A DNA stretch of 64,000 nt from Aureispira sp964445645 (GTDB lineage: Bacteria; Bacteroidota; Bacteroidia; Chitinophagales; Saprospiraceae): the NCBI GenBank assembly GCA_964445645.1, contig CAYULH010000002.1, positions 78,761 to 142,760 on the forward strand, written 5' to 3'. Under the pieces are notes generated by a model. The model saw only the letters and a program-made list of their open reading frames with translations, searched no databases and was not told where the DNA came from. Position 1 is the first letter of the stretch. Each line of letters begins with the position of its first letter. Made by a program: the position numbers and the translations under genes. Shown here in pieces: positions 17,056 to 26,418 of the stretch.

Positions 17056-17865
17056 CTAATGCCAATGATCGAGCAAGGCCATCAAGTCCCCTTCTTTGAA
17101 GGTTATGCCCAACTCTTGCTTTATTTTTTGATTGCTAATAATCTTGTACGCCAATGGGCTGCTGGTTTCTGCCACTGCAGGCTGCAATCCCAATGCTTGA
17201 GCAGCCTTGGGATAAAATTCCATCTTGAGTGGATGGCTATCAGCACAGGCATTTACCACCTCGCCCCAGTAGTTTTGTGCTAATATTTGATGAATACACT
17301 GCAAACAATCTACCCGATGAATCAAATTGATGGGTGCTTCACTTTGCTTAATTATGCCCGAACGTTGAAAAAAACGGCCGGGATGACGCTCACCTCCAAT
17401 CAACCCTGCAAATCTCAAGATCGTAACCTCAAAGCCTTGGGCTTGCTGCAAGGCTTGTTCACTCTTGTATAGAATATGGTCTTTTTGCTCCACGCCTTCC
17501 TCCTCTGTTACCACTCTATTAAGATCGGGATAAACCGAGGTAGAACTTACAAATAATACCTGCTGAATGGGAGCAGCCGCAATTAAGGGCAGCAAACTGG
17601 CAAATTGCTCACGGCTAGGTTCTGAGCGATCGGGGGGGATATTGATAATCAAAATATCGGCCTGCGAAAAAGCATCCCAATCCCCTGTTACTTCCTCCGA
17701 CTGCACTCGCAATTGAACCACTCTAGAGTGGTTCTGCTTCAATTGTTCATAACGTTCTACAGAAGCCGTAGAAAGTTGAGTAACATAGCCCTTTTGTTCT
17801 AAATAAGAAGATAAAGATGCGCCCAACCAACCTGCCCCCAAAATGCTCACTCTTGTTGGTATCAT
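17056..17865 (-). CDS. NAD(P)-binding epimerase/dehydratase-like protein (YeeZ type)
   Basis: A 269-residue Rossmann-fold protein. The dinucleotide-binding loop is VSILGAGWLGASL (residues 6-18). The segment VLFVSSTSVYPD near 103-114 matches the catalytic Ser/Thr strand of extended SDR enzymes, but a clear YxxxK is replaced by KSEQA downstream of LYKS, so catalytic competence is uncertain. Homologs are annotated as SDR family oxidoreductase or NAD-dependent epimerase of unknown substrate. Two bases separate its start from the stop of the upstream minus-strand gene, so they are probably co-transcribed. Confidence 0.85.
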   Translation of the reverse strand: MIPTRVSILGAGWLGASLSSYLEQKGYVTQLSTASVERYEQLKQNHSRVVQLRVQSEEVTGDWDAFSQADILIINIPPDRSEPSREQFASLLPLIAAAPIQQVLFVSSTSVYPDLNRVVTEEEGVEQKDHILYKSEQALQQAQGFEVTILRFAGLIGGERHPGRFFQRSGIIKQSEAPINLIHRVDCLQCIHQILAQNYWGEVVNACADSHPLKMEFYPKAAQALGLQPAVAETSSPLAYKIISNQKIKQELGITFKEGDLMALLDHWH

Positions 17866-17867
17866 AA

Positions 17868-18578
17868 TTAGGATTGAGATTTTTTGGCAGCATCCTTGGC
17901 GGCTTTTGCTTTTTGCTTGGCCTCATATTCCAAGGCACGCTCCAAGAAAATGGTGAATTTTTGATTTAATTGTACTACAGCCTTGGCAGCACGAGGCGCA
18001 TTTACCTCATTGACCCAAGAGGCACGTATAGCCACATAATAGGGAAAAGGCTCTACCAGTTTTTCTTCCAAACGCTGCACACGCAACACATCAAAGGGAA
18101 AATCTGCTCCTTTTTCCTTAAAACTAGCAATAAAAACATGCGCTTCTGTTAGCTTAATACTAGGATCTACTTCCCCTTTCTCATTTACAAAAATGCCTTC
18201 TCTTACCCCACTTGCCAATGCCTTGCTACTTGTATCATACAACACATAAACAGGACAAAAATCAAAATTATTCAAAAAACTACCTTTCAAACTCTCATTA
18301 AAAGCATCTCTACGTGCTATGGTGGCATCATAAATGGCTTGGTGGCGCTTGCGTTGAGCCTTGGTTAGCTTGGAGCTTTGCAAAGTGCGCTCCATAATAG
18401 TCAGTTTGCGATGGTTGGTTTTGAGGCGCAACACAACCGCTCCATTGTTTTTTAGCTCTTGAATAGAACGGGCTGCAAAATCTTGACGTTCCTTGAGCAA
18501 GGGCATATCATCACGCTGGCCCCACAGACTTGTTTGCCAACCACACAACAGCACAAAAAACAATAGTTGATACTTCAT
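17868..18578 (-). CDS. Secreted protein of unknown function
   Basis: A 236-residue protein beginning at the ATG complement ending 18578 (signal MKYQLLFFVLLCGWQTSLWGQ), preferred over an upstream in-frame Met that would hide the signal peptide. After cleavage the protein has a basic helical section (residues ~45-95, rich in K/R/Q), then a beta-rich part with VYVLYDTSSKAL and VFIASFKEKGADFPFDVLRVQRL, and ends in a charged coiled-coil tail EAKQKAKAAKDAAKK. No family recognised. Located directly upstream of the epimerase-like gene on the same strand. Confidence 0.75.
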   Translation of the reverse strand: MKYQLLFFVLLCGWQTSLWGQRDDMPLLKERQDFAARSIQELKNNGAVVLRLKTNHRKLTIMERTLQSSKLTKAQRKRHQAIYDATIARRDAFNESLKGSFLNNFDFCPVYVLYDTSSKALASGVREGIFVNEKGEVDPSIKLTEAHVFIASFKEKGADFPFDVLRVQRLEEKLVEPFPYYVAIRASWVNEVNAPRAAKAVVQLNQKFTIFLERALEYEAKQKAKAAKDAAKKSQS

Positions 18579-18864
18579 AATTCTCTCTTTTAAACAGATG
18601 GATATTTCTTGCAAAAACATCAAAAACTAATCCAAGTTTAGCTTGTTAAGAGAAGTATAAATAGCTAGACTACTCTCTACTAGAATTAGGGGTCTTGTAC
18701 TTTTTTTTTATCTTAGCTATCTCATTGTTGATACGGCATACACGCCCATTCGGCACTACTTTGAAGCTACTTGTTTATATTTCATAAAGTTGCAAATCTT
18801 TGTTGAGTTGTGATTATCTTTTTATAATAACCACACAAAGATTTCTATTACTGTTAAAATCATT

Positions 18865-19860
18865 ATGCAAACGTCTGCTGACATTCAAGCTCTACAGGAG
18901 CAAATTGCCTTAGAGAGCCAAATTATCGACCGTTTATTAGCCGAAACCAACAAGGTAATTATTGGTCAACAATACATGTTAGAACGTCTTATGATTGGTC
19001 TACTAACCAAGGGGCATATTCTTTTAGAGGGATTACCTGGACTAGCCAAAACACTGGCTATCAACACCTTGGCCAAAGCTATTCAAGCAGATTTTCAGCG
19101 CATTCAATTTACGCCCGACTTGTTGCCGGCCGATATTGTGGGAACCATGATTTACAATCAGGCAGCCAATGACTTTACGGTGCGTAAAGGCCCTATTTTT
19201 GCCAATTTTGTTTTGGCCGATGAGATCAATCGTGCGCCTGCCAAAGTACAATCGGCACTGCTAGAGGCCATGCAAGAGCGCCAAGTAACGATTGGGGAAA
19301 CCACTTACAAATTGCAAGAACCTTTCTTGGTTTTGGCAACACAAAACCCCATCGAACAGGAGGGAACCTATCCATTGCCCGAAGCGCAAACCGACCGTTT
19401 TATGCTCAAGGCAGCTATTACTTATCCCAACAAGGAAGAGGAATTGGCTATTATGCGTATGAATATGGCGGGTGCTTTTGCCGAAGTGCGCCCTGTGGCG
19501 ACTACTGCCGATATCTTGCAAGCTAGAGAAACTGTACGCAAAGTACACATGGCCGAAAGTATAGAGCAATACATCTTGGATATTGTTTTTGCAACCAGAG
19601 AGCCGGCTGCTCATAGACTCCAAGATTTGGCCCCCTTGCTCTCGTTTGGAGGCTCGCCAAGAGCCAGCATCAATATGGCTTTGGCCGCCAAAGCACATGC
19701 TTATCTCAACAAACGAGGATTTGTAATTCCTGAAGATATTCGCGCCATAGCCGAGGATGTATTGCGCCACAGAATTGGGCTTACTTATGAAGCACAAGCA
19801 GAGAACATTTCTACAGAGCAAGTCATCGAAAAAATTCTCAATACCATTGTGATTCCTTAA
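18865..19860 (+). CDS. MoxR-family AAA+ ATPase
   Basis: A 331-residue MoxR ATPase, a chaperone-like AAA+ protein that works with von Willebrand A-domain partners. Walker A is GLPGLAKT (residues 56-63). Walker B plus the following helix read ADEINRAPAKVQSALLEAMQE (~118-138). Sensor 1 is LATQNPIEQEGTYPLPEAQ-DRF, and the lid domain ends the protein. Opens a plus-strand locus that, further on, holds DUF58, BatD-like, BatA and BatB genes, the usual MoxR partners. Here three unrelated genes come between. Confidence 0.96.
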   Translation: MQTSADIQALQEQIALESQIIDRLLAETNKVIIGQQYMLERLMIGLLTKGHILLEGLPGLAKTLAINTLAKAIQADFQRIQFTPDLLPADIVGTMIYNQAANDFTVRKGPIFANFVLADEINRAPAKVQSALLEAMQERQVTIGETTYKLQEPFLVLATQNPIEQEGTYPLPEAQTDRFMLKAAITYPNKEEELAIMRMNMAGAFAEVRPVATTADILQARETVRKVHMAESIEQYILDIVFATREPAAHRLQDLAPLLSFGGSPRASINMALAAKAHAYLNKRGFVIPEDIRAIAEDVLRHRIGLTYEAQAENISTEQVIEKILNTIVIP

Positions 19861-19870
19861 AATTGATCTC

Positions 19871-20416
19871 ATGAGAGCATTATTTGTACTCAAAAATGAC
19901 GCTACGGTAGTGATTAGGGAAGCAACCACACAAGATGCGCTGGAGCTGAATGCGGTAATAGGCAAAATATATGGCGCATCCAATACGGTGCTCACCTCTT
20001 TGGAGGAGTTTCAAGGTATGGATTCGCTCAATGGTCAATTGCAACGTATTTATTATTATCAAAATAAAGCGACCTACTTGCTGCTTGTAGCAGAAATAGA
20101 TGGACAAATAGTAGGCACCTTAGATTTTTCTAATGGCAATCGCCAACGCAATGCCCATACGGGCGACTTTAGAATGGGGGTTGACCCCGAATTTCAGAAT
20201 CTGGGAATTGGCCGCTATATGATTAGTGTTATGCTAGATTGGGCCACCCAAAATCCGATTATCGAAAAAGTAAAACTGACTGCTTTTGCCAACAATTACA
20301 ATGGCTTGCACTTGTACAAGAGTTTGGGATTTGAGGAAGAGGGCAGAGGTGTTGAGGAAATCAAAATGGAAGAAGATGTTTACTTGGATGTAATTAACAT
20401 GTACAAAAAGGTGTAG
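19871..20416 (+). CDS. GNAT-family N-acetyltransferase
   Basis: A 181-residue acetyl-CoA-dependent N-acetyltransferase. The acetyl-CoA loop reads FQNLGIGRYMISVMLDWA (motif A, Q/R-x-x-G-x-G/A), preceded by the strand FRMGVDPE and followed by motif B with NNYNGLHLYKSLGFEEEG. Substrate unknown. Ten bases after the MoxR stop, so likely in the same transcript, though it is not a usual member of Bat loci. Confidence 0.9.
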   Translation: MRALFVLKNDATVVIREATTQDALELNAVIGKIYGASNTVLTSLEEFQGMDSLNGQLQRIYYYQNKATYLLLVAEIDGQIVGTLDFSNGNRQRNAHTGDFRMGVDPEFQNLGIGRYMISVMLDWATQNPIIEKVKLTAFANNYNGLHLYKSLGFEEEGRGVEEIKMEEDVYLDVINMYKKV

Positions 20417-20496
20417 AGTAATTCTCCAGAAATACAGAACTAACCATATTTATTGATTAATTTTATTCCTATCAAAACCATACAAGTAATCATCCC

Positions 20497-21180
20497 ATGC
20501 AAGAACCAGATCAGCAACTCGAACAAATCGTTGATAGAGAACTCAGCAAAGTAGAACAGTTTAGTAGCCCTTGGCAATTGCTCAAGAAGGCACTTTCTTC
20601 GTTTTTTATTGTGCTTTTTATTGGCGCAGGGTTCTTAGTCAATGCAATTATTGCTATTGCTTTTGCATTCAAAGGTTTTGGTTCTGTAGTTTGGTGGCAA
20701 TACCTTGGAGGCATTGTATTGCTGCTGGCTGTTTTTCCTGCTGTTTATATTTTCTTTGCAATTGCTTATGCCAAAACTGTGATCATTTGGGAAGCTTATC
20801 GCGAAATACTTCGACCTATGATTGCCAAAGCATTTGGCAAAAGCTTAGATATATATTTGGTAGATAATCCCAACCAAGCCCCTCCAGTAGATGAGGAAAG
20901 TATTGTCTCGACCATTGAAAAAAGACAAAAACACTTGTTGGAAAAACTACCTGATTTTTTACGGGCCTATGTTCAGGTCTTTTTTACGGCCAAAGATGTT
21001 CTAACTATTGTTCGGGCGCAGCGTGCCTCTGGTGGCGAAAAGGAAGCCGTCAAGCGCAAAGCTATGGACAGTTTGTTTGAATCTATTGATTTGCAAATTT
21101 CCGAACTAGCAGAGCCTTCGCTCCTTCCTTTTTGGATTGTGGCCTTGGTCAATGCGGTTGTGGTTTATTTTTTATTTTAA
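20497..21180 (+). CDS. Integral membrane protein of unknown function
   Basis: A 227-residue protein with two closely spaced TM helices near residues 31-55 and 68-92, a long charged cytoplasmic segment (residues ~95-205, including EKRQKHLLEKLPDFLRAY) and a final TM helix at the C-terminus (LPFWIVALVNAVVVYFLF). No family recognised. Sits between the acetyltransferase and the DUF5713 gene in the MoxR locus. Confidence 0.8.
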   Translation: MQEPDQQLEQIVDRELSKVEQFSSPWQLLKKALSSFFIVLFIGAGFLVNAIIAIAFAFKGFGSVVWWQYLGGIVLLLAVFPAVYIFFAIAYAKTVIIWEAYREILRPMIAKAFGKSLDIYLVDNPNQAPPVDEESIVSTIEKRQKHLLEKLPDFLRAYVQVFFTAKDVLTIVRAQRASGGEKEAVKRKAMDSLFESIDLQISELAEPSLLPFWIVALVNAVVVYFLF

Positions 21181-21195
21181 GAACACCTTTATATT

Positions 21196-21546
21196 ATGTC
21201 TGTAACCACTATTCAAAACGAACAAGCCAAAAAATATCCATTCTTAGCAGAAATGTATTTGGATGATTATTTTCCTGATAATTTGGTAGATAAAGCCAAA
21301 GATATTTTGATAGAATTGTGTAAGACTATAGAAGCACAACAACCTCCTACCTTAGAGGATTTTTATGCGCTTACACAGGCTACCACCGAACAATTTAATC
21401 AGTTGGCAGAGGAGTTTGCTGCCCAAGATAGCGAAATAGAAACCTCTGCTCGGGAAGCCATTGCCGTAGACATGACCATGGTTAGTTTATTTTATGGTTT
21501 TGAAGAGGCAGATGCTGAAGAAATGATTGCCAATAGAGATTGGTAA
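21196..21546 (+). CDS. DUF5713-like small protein
   Basis: A 116-residue acidic, helical cytosolic protein. The central phrase YPFLAEMYLDDYFPDNLVDK followed by ILIELCKTIE matches my recollection of DUF5713 proteins. Function unknown. It is 15 bases after the membrane-protein stop and 16 bases ahead of the DUF58 gene. Confidence 0.75.
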   Translation: MSVTTIQNEQAKKYPFLAEMYLDDYFPDNLVDKAKDILIELCKTIEAQQPPTLEDFYALTQATTEQFNQLAEEFAAQDSEIETSAREAIAVDMTMVSLFYGFEEADAEEMIANRDW

Positions 21547-21562
21547 ATAAGTAAAAAGCAAT

Positions 21563-22432
21563 ATGACGATTACAGAATTGCTCAAAAAAGTACGTAGAAT
21601 AGAACTCAAAACGCGCGGCTTGTCCAATCAAGTTTTTTCGGGCAACTACAAAACGCGTTTTAAGGGCCGAGGTATGTCTTTTAGTGAAGTGCGGCCTTAT
21701 CAGTATGGCGATGATGTTCGAAATATTGATTGGAATGTCACGGCTCGCACCAATGAGCCTCATGTCAAGATATTTGAGGAGGAGCGGGAATTGACTTTTA
21801 TGTTATTGATTGACATTAGTGGTTCGGCTTATTTTGGCTCTAGCCAACAATACAAAATAGAGACAGCAACAGAAATTGCGGCCACCTTGGCTTTTTCGGC
21901 TAGTGTCAATAACGACAAAGTGGGGGCTATCTTTTTTTCGGACAAAGTCGAAAAATTTATTCCACCCAAAAAAGGCAAGCCTCATATTTTGCGTATTTTG
22001 CGTGACATGCTTTATCTAAAGCCGCAGCAAGTGACCACCAACCTTCAAGAACCGCTCAAGTATTTGACCAATATCATTGACAAACGCTGCACGGCCTTTA
22101 TCTTATCAGATTTTATGACGCAAGACTATGAAAAGGCTATTCGTTTGGCAGCCAATCGGCATGATGTCATTGGAATACACTTGTATGATCCCTTGGAGGA
22201 AAGCTTGCCCGATGTGGGCTTGCTCCCTGTGCTAGATGCCGAAACAGGCCAAACGCGTTGGGTTGATACTTCGTCCAAAGCATTGCGCCAAGCTTATGAA
22301 CAAAATTATCAACAAAATTTAGACTATTTTAAAAGTACTTTTTTACGCAACAATGCTGATGTTTTAAGCATTAATACAGAACAACCTTATCTTACTCCTT
22401 TAATCAAATTTTTTAAAGAACGCCGTTCCTAG
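21563..22432 (+). CDS. DUF58 (VWA-like) protein of the MoxR/Bat locus
   Basis: A 289-residue DUF58 protein, a degenerate VWA-fold component that nearly always accompanies MoxR ATPases. The family hallmark GRGMSFSEVRPYQYGDDVRNIDW lies at residues ~35-57 (key: SEVR-Y-GDD-R-IDW). A MIDAS-like strand LLIDISGSAYFG (~78-89) follows. The gene abuts the next one directly: its TAG stop is immediately followed by the ATG of the BatD-like gene. Confidence 0.95.
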   Translation: MTITELLKKVRRIELKTRGLSNQVFSGNYKTRFKGRGMSFSEVRPYQYGDDVRNIDWNVTARTNEPHVKIFEEERELTFMLLIDISGSAYFGSSQQYKIETATEIAATLAFSASVNNDKVGAIFFSDKVEKFIPPKKGKPHILRILRDMLYLKPQQVTTNLQEPLKYLTNIIDKRCTAFILSDFMTQDYEKAIRLAANRHDVIGIHLYDPLEESLPDVGLLPVLDAETGQTRWVDTSSKALRQAYEQNYQQNLDYFKSTFLRNNADVLSINTEQPYLTPLIKFFKERRS

Positions 22433-23425
22433 ATGCTGTTACGTTATTTTTGGTATTTATTGTGGGTCGTATGCCCTTTGACCACTTTGGGGGCACAGGC
22501 TCAGGTCATTGTTCTAGCCGACAGTACAGAAATACTGATTGGTGATCCGCTAGGATTGCGCTTAGTGGTAAATGTTCCTAGCGGTGCTCAAATTGTATTT
22601 CCCAGCATTACCGAAGCCTTGGCCGACGAGGAAGTGGTCGAGCTACTTGATCAGGGCGAACGCCAAATGACCAAAGGCAAAGTAAATGACACCTACGAAT
22701 TGCCCCTAACCGTGACGGCATGGGAACCGGGCCAGCGGCAACTGCCCACCTTAGGTTTTAGTTATAAATACAAAGATGAGGTAAAGGAATTGCGTTCCAA
22801 ACCCTTTACGTTTACCGCAACGGCTCCTCAAGTAACAGGCGATAGCACCTATGTGGCCGACATCAAAACCATATTGTCCGAAGAACTCACCTTTTGGGAT
22901 TATTTGTACCAAATACTTTCCCATCCTATTGTAGCGGTTCTATTCTTTTTATTCTTAGCCTTTGCTGCTTTTTATGGCTTGGTTAGGTATAAGAACAAAC
23001 TCAAAGAACGGGCAGCACGCCAAACGCCAGAACAGTGGGCATTGGAACAATTGGAATTATTGGAGGGTCAAGGTTATATTGTACAAGGCAATTTTATTGC
23101 TTATCACACAGGCATTTCGTTTATTTTAAGAACCTACTTTGGTAGACGTTTTAAGATAGATGCGTTGGAACAGCCACTTAGTTTTTTCTTGCCAGCATTG
23201 CAACAACATACCTTCTTACAGAACAACCAAGGTTTGCAAGAGGAACTAGCAACGGTACTCCAACAAGCAGATTTAATCAAATATGCCAAAGCTTCGCCCC
23301 TGCCTGTAGCCAATATCAAGGCGGGACAAGCCATCAAAGAGGTGGTGGCACTGGTACAACATCGTTTGGAAGCGGCAGATGCTGCTCAAAAAGAGGAAAA
23401 TTCCTCCACTAAATCTACTGGATAA
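22433..23425 (+). CDS. BatD-like membrane-anchored exported protein
   Basis: A 330-residue protein with a signal peptide (to about residue 24, GAQAQ), an Ig-like beta domain (residues ~25-135: DSTEILIGDPLGLRL, VTAWEPGQRQLP), one TM helix near 162-185 (IVAVLFFLFLAFAAFYGLV), and a cytoplasmic helical domain ending in a K/E/S-rich tail. This architecture corresponds to the BatD/DUF4381-like member that precedes BatA in Bacteroidota. Starts directly after the DUF58 stop; its own stop shares a base with the batA start. Confidence 0.85.
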   Translation: MLLRYFWYLLWVVCPLTTLGAQAQVIVLADSTEILIGDPLGLRLVVNVPSGAQIVFPSITEALADEEVVELLDQGERQMTKGKVNDTYELPLTVTAWEPGQRQLPTLGFSYKYKDEVKELRSKPFTFTATAPQVTGDSTYVADIKTILSEELTFWDYLYQILSHPIVAVLFFLFLAFAAFYGLVRYKNKLKERAARQTPEQWALEQLELLEGQGYIVQGNFIAYHTGISFILRTYFGRRFKIDALEQPLSFFLPALQQHTFLQNNQGLQEELATVLQQADLIKYAKASPLPVANIKAGQAIKEVVALVQHRLEAADAAQKEENSSTKSTG

Positions 23426-24426
23426 TGATAGCTCAAGGAATAGAATTTGCACAGCCCTACCTACTCCTACTGCTGCTCTTGTTGCCGCTTTTTGGGGGTT
23501 ATTATTATAAAAAACAACAAGAATACTACGCCACTTTGCGCCTATCTTCTACCCAAGGTTTTCAGGTAGAAGATAGTTGGCGGGTCAAGCTGCGACCTGT
23601 TGTACAAATATTGCAATTGCTGGCTATTGCTAGTTTGATGGTTGCCCTAGCTCGCCCACGCTTGGTACTTACCAAAGAGAATGTAGAAGTAGAAGGAATT
23701 GATATTATGATTTCTATGGATGTTTCGCCTTCTATGATGGCCAAGGATTTTGATCCCAATCGTCTAACTGTTTCTAAGCAAGTAGCTCAAGAATTTGTAA
23801 AAGCACGCCAATATGATCGAATTGGCTTGGTGGTCTTTTCTGGCGAAAGCTTTACCCAATGCCCCCTTACTACCGATCACCAAGTCCTCAATAACTTTAT
23901 AAATAATGTACAATCGGGCTTGCTCCAATCGGGTACGGCCATTGGTATGGGCCTCGCTACAGCCGTCAAAGGGCTAGAAAGCAGTGACACCAAATCCAAA
24001 ATTGTGATTCTGCTCACCGATGGAGAAAACAACTCGGGCTATATCTCTCCTACCCAAGCGGTAGGGCTTGCCAAAGAATTTGGCATCAAGGTCTACACCA
24101 TTGGTGTAGGCTCCAAAGGGCAAGCACGAATGCCCACAGGTATTCGCCCCAATGGCAGCTATATCTACAGTTGGATGCAGGTGAATATTGACGAAGAATT
24201 GTTGACCAATATGGCCAATGAAACAGGGGGGCAGTATTTTAGAGCCAAGGATTTGGAAGAACTCAAAGCCATTTATGGTCAAATTGACAAACTAGAGCGC
24301 AGCAAAATTGAAACCACTACCTTACGGAATTACACGGATCAATTTCATTATTTTGTTTTTGCCGCCCTGCTTTTTGTCTTCTTACAATTGGTCTTGTCCA
24401 ATACTATTTTTAAAACCATTGTCTAA
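23425..24426 (+). CDS. batA: BatA-like VWA-domain membrane protein
   Basis: A 333-residue inner-membrane protein with an aerotolerance-operon BatA layout: an N-terminal TM helix (PYLLLLLLLLPLFGGYYY), a second TM near 60-78, a von Willebrand A domain at ~90-290, and a C-terminal TM (YFVFAALLFVFLQLVL). The MIDAS motif is intact: MDVSPSM (D-x-S-x-S), then T/D at TDHQ and LTDGEN. Known Bat proteins bind MoxR-family ATPases and affect oxidative-stress or envelope fitness; the biochemical role is unsettled. ATG overlaps the preceding stop by one base. Confidence 0.93.
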   Translation: MIAQGIEFAQPYLLLLLLLLPLFGGYYYKKQQEYYATLRLSSTQGFQVEDSWRVKLRPVVQILQLLAIASLMVALARPRLVLTKENVEVEGIDIMISMDVSPSMMAKDFDPNRLTVSKQVAQEFVKARQYDRIGLVVFSGESFTQCPLTTDHQVLNNFINNVQSGLLQSGTAIGMGLATAVKGLESSDTKSKIVILLTDGENNSGYISPTQAVGLAKEFGIKVYTIGVGSKGQARMPTGIRPNGSYIYSWMQVNIDEELLTNMANETGGQYFRAKDLEELKAIYGQIDKLERSKIETTTLRNYTDQFHYFVFAALLFVFLQLVLSNTIFKTIV

Positions 24427-24435
24427 GCAGCAACT

Positions 24436-25476
24436 ATGTTTCACTTTGAAAATACCGCCTATTTTTATCTGCTGTTTCTAGTGCCTGTCGCCATTGGCTT
24501 ATTTGTAAGTGCCGTATGGCAAACCCGCCAGATGCGTGCCCACTTTGGTCACTTGCTGGGCTTAGAACGCTTGGCACCGGCTATTTCTACCTACAAACGC
24601 CCTCTAAAGTTTGGCTTATTGTTGGGGGCTTTTTTGCTTTTGATTGTGGCTTTGGCCAACCCTAGAATGGGCAATACCACCCAATCGGTAGAGCGGGAGG
24701 GAATAGACGTGTACTTGGCCTTGGATATTTCTAGGAGTATGTGGGCCGAAGATGTCAAGCCCAATAGAATGGAACGGGCCCGCCAATTTGCCCAAAAACT
24801 GGTTGATGAATTGCGGGGCGATCGGGTGGGGCTGATGGTGTTTGCAGGGCATCCTTATTTGCAAATGCCCCTCACAACTGACTATGCTGCGGCTATTTCG
24901 TTTATACAAATTGCCAGTCCCAAACTGGATGTCACCCAAGGAACGGCCATTGAATCGGCCATTGAGCAAGTGGTGAACATCACGCAAAAAGAAGGGCAGG
25001 AAAAGCAACGGGCTATTATTGTTATTACAGACGGGGAAAATCACGAAACTAATGCCCCACAAGCCGCTCAAGCAGCCAAGGAAGAAGGTGTCACCACTTT
25101 TGTAGTGGGTATTGGTACCGAAACAGGCGCGCCTATTCCTGTCAAGGAAGGGCGTATGGCCCAATTTCAGCGCGATAAGCAGGGTAATGTGGTGCAAAGC
25201 AAAATGAACACGCCCTTGCTCCAAGAAATTGCCCAAATGGGCGGCGGCAAATTCTACAAGGCCAATGAAAAAGTAGATTTGGTACTGGCTCGTATCAATA
25301 ATGAATTGTCCAAACTAGAACGTTCTAGTTTTGAACAACAAGAGTTTGATGTGTACGAAACCTATTACCAATATTTTGTGGCCTTAGCCTTGTTATTATT
25401 AATAATAGAATTCTTTATCAGTTATAGAAAAAGCATTTGGAATATCGCCCCTAAGAACGATACTACCGATTCCTAA
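24436..25476 (+). CDS. batB: BatB-like VWA-domain membrane protein
   Basis: A 346-residue paralog of the preceding gene: TM helices near 7-28 and 55-74 (FGLLLGAFLLLIVALANP), VWA domain with LDISRSM (MIDAS D-x-S-x-S), TTDYAA and ITDGENHE, and a C-terminal TM (FVALALLLLIIEFFI). Begins 9 bases after batA. The TPR gene batC and the long batD that often follow batB are missing; the next gene is convergent and starts only 1 base after this stop. Confidence 0.93.
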   Translation: MFHFENTAYFYLLFLVPVAIGLFVSAVWQTRQMRAHFGHLLGLERLAPAISTYKRPLKFGLLLGAFLLLIVALANPRMGNTTQSVEREGIDVYLALDISRSMWAEDVKPNRMERARQFAQKLVDELRGDRVGLMVFAGHPYLQMPLTTDYAAAISFIQIASPKLDVTQGTAIESAIEQVVNITQKEGQEKQRAIIVITDGENHETNAPQAAQAAKEEGVTTFVVGIGTETGAPIPVKEGRMAQFQRDKQGNVVQSKMNTPLLQEIAQMGGGKFYKANEKVDLVLARINNELSKLERSSFEQQEFDVYETYYQYFVALALLLLIIEFFISYRKSIWNIAPKNDTTDS

Positions 25477-25477
25477 A

Positions 25478-25861
25478 CTAGTCCGCCATCTTGTACAAGG
25501 ACATTTTGAGGGTGTCATTGTTCTCTAGCGAGAACAGCAATTTGAGGGTATCTTGTTGCTCCCAATCTACCAAGGCACTAATTTCCATAGAATCTTGCTG
25601 GCTCTTGAATGTTAGCCAATCTCCATCTAGTTTGTACGCCCCTGTATCTCTATGCCCCGGATTGCCAAAACGTCTGTAATTGGTATTCCCATCAAACCAA
25701 AAACCATTCTCATTGGTAGGGTCACTGCTCTTGCTAATATCCTTGCCGCCATAACTTACTTGGTAAATCTTCCAATTGCCTTCCAATTGATTGGCTGCTG
25801 GTTCATCACTACCACAAGCAGTTAACACCATAATTGTTATTACTAATAATAAGTATTTCAT
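25478..25861 (-). CDS. Small lipocalin-like lipoprotein
   Basis: A 127-residue lipoprotein: signal MKYLLLVITIMVLTAC with lipobox cysteine 16. The mature domain has the lipocalin-like signature LEGNWKIYQVSYGG near its start and beta strands such as GAYKLDGDWLTFKS. Such proteins are common in Bacteroidota and their ligands are unknown. Its stop is one base from the batB stop (convergent), and it is followed upstream on the same strand by a VOC gene 8 bases away. Confidence 0.82.
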   Translation of the reverse strand: MKYLLLVITIMVLTACGSDEPAANQLEGNWKIYQVSYGGKDISKSSDPTNENGFWFDGNTNYRRFGNPGHRDTGAYKLDGDWLTFKSQQDSMEISALVDWEQQDTLKLLFSLENNDTLKMSLYKMAD

Positions 25862-25869
25862 ACACTATA

Positions 25870-26286
25870 TTATAACTCTATTAATCCTTTATTTTTTGCA
25901 CTAGGCTCTATCAAATCCCATTGATTGCCATACAAATCCTCAAATACGGCTACTGTTCCATGACCCAATGTTGCAGGAGGCCGCACAAATTTAATGTTCC
26001 TTTCGTTCATTTTGTTATAATCTCTCCAAAAATCATCCGTAAACAGAAAAAAGCCTACACGCCCTCCTGTTTGATTGCCAATGCTGTTTTTTTGCTGCTC
26101 ATTGGATGCTTTGGCCAACAAAATGGCACATTCCTTGGCCCCCACAGGAGCTACCAATACCCATCGTTTGTGCTGGTCTAGTGGGGTATCTTCTATTAAT
26201 TGAAAGTCTAGTTGTTGGGTATAAAATGCGATGGCTTCGTCATAATCCCGAACAACTATAGCCACGTGTGCAATTCTTTGATACAT
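25870..26286 (-). CDS. VOC/glyoxalase-family protein
   Basis: A 138-residue vicinal-oxygen-chelate fold protein. The start at MYQRIAHVAIVVRD is preferred over a Met seven codons upstream because the domain begins immediately with the HVAIVV strand. Metal-ligand candidates are His in RIAHVAI and Glu in VFEDLYGNQWDLIEPS, the typical C-terminal beta-alpha-beta unit. Could be a glyoxalase, dioxygenase or resistance protein; the substrate is not deducible. Confidence 0.88.
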   Translation of the reverse strand: MYQRIAHVAIVVRDYDEAIAFYTQQLDFQLIEDTPLDQHKRWVLVAPVGAKECAILLAKASNEQQKNSIGNQTGGRVGFFLFTDDFWRDYNKMNERNIKFVRPPATLGHGTVAVFEDLYGNQWDLIEPSAKNKGLIEL

Positions 26287-26418
26287 GATAATTTTGTTTG
26301 AACACAAAGATAATTTTATAAATTCAAATAACCTTATATCCTCCCAAAAGACGCTTTTATTAGGTTTTCTAATGATAGTTTAGAATATTTGATAATTTGC
26401 TTGAGCTTGCAATGAATT

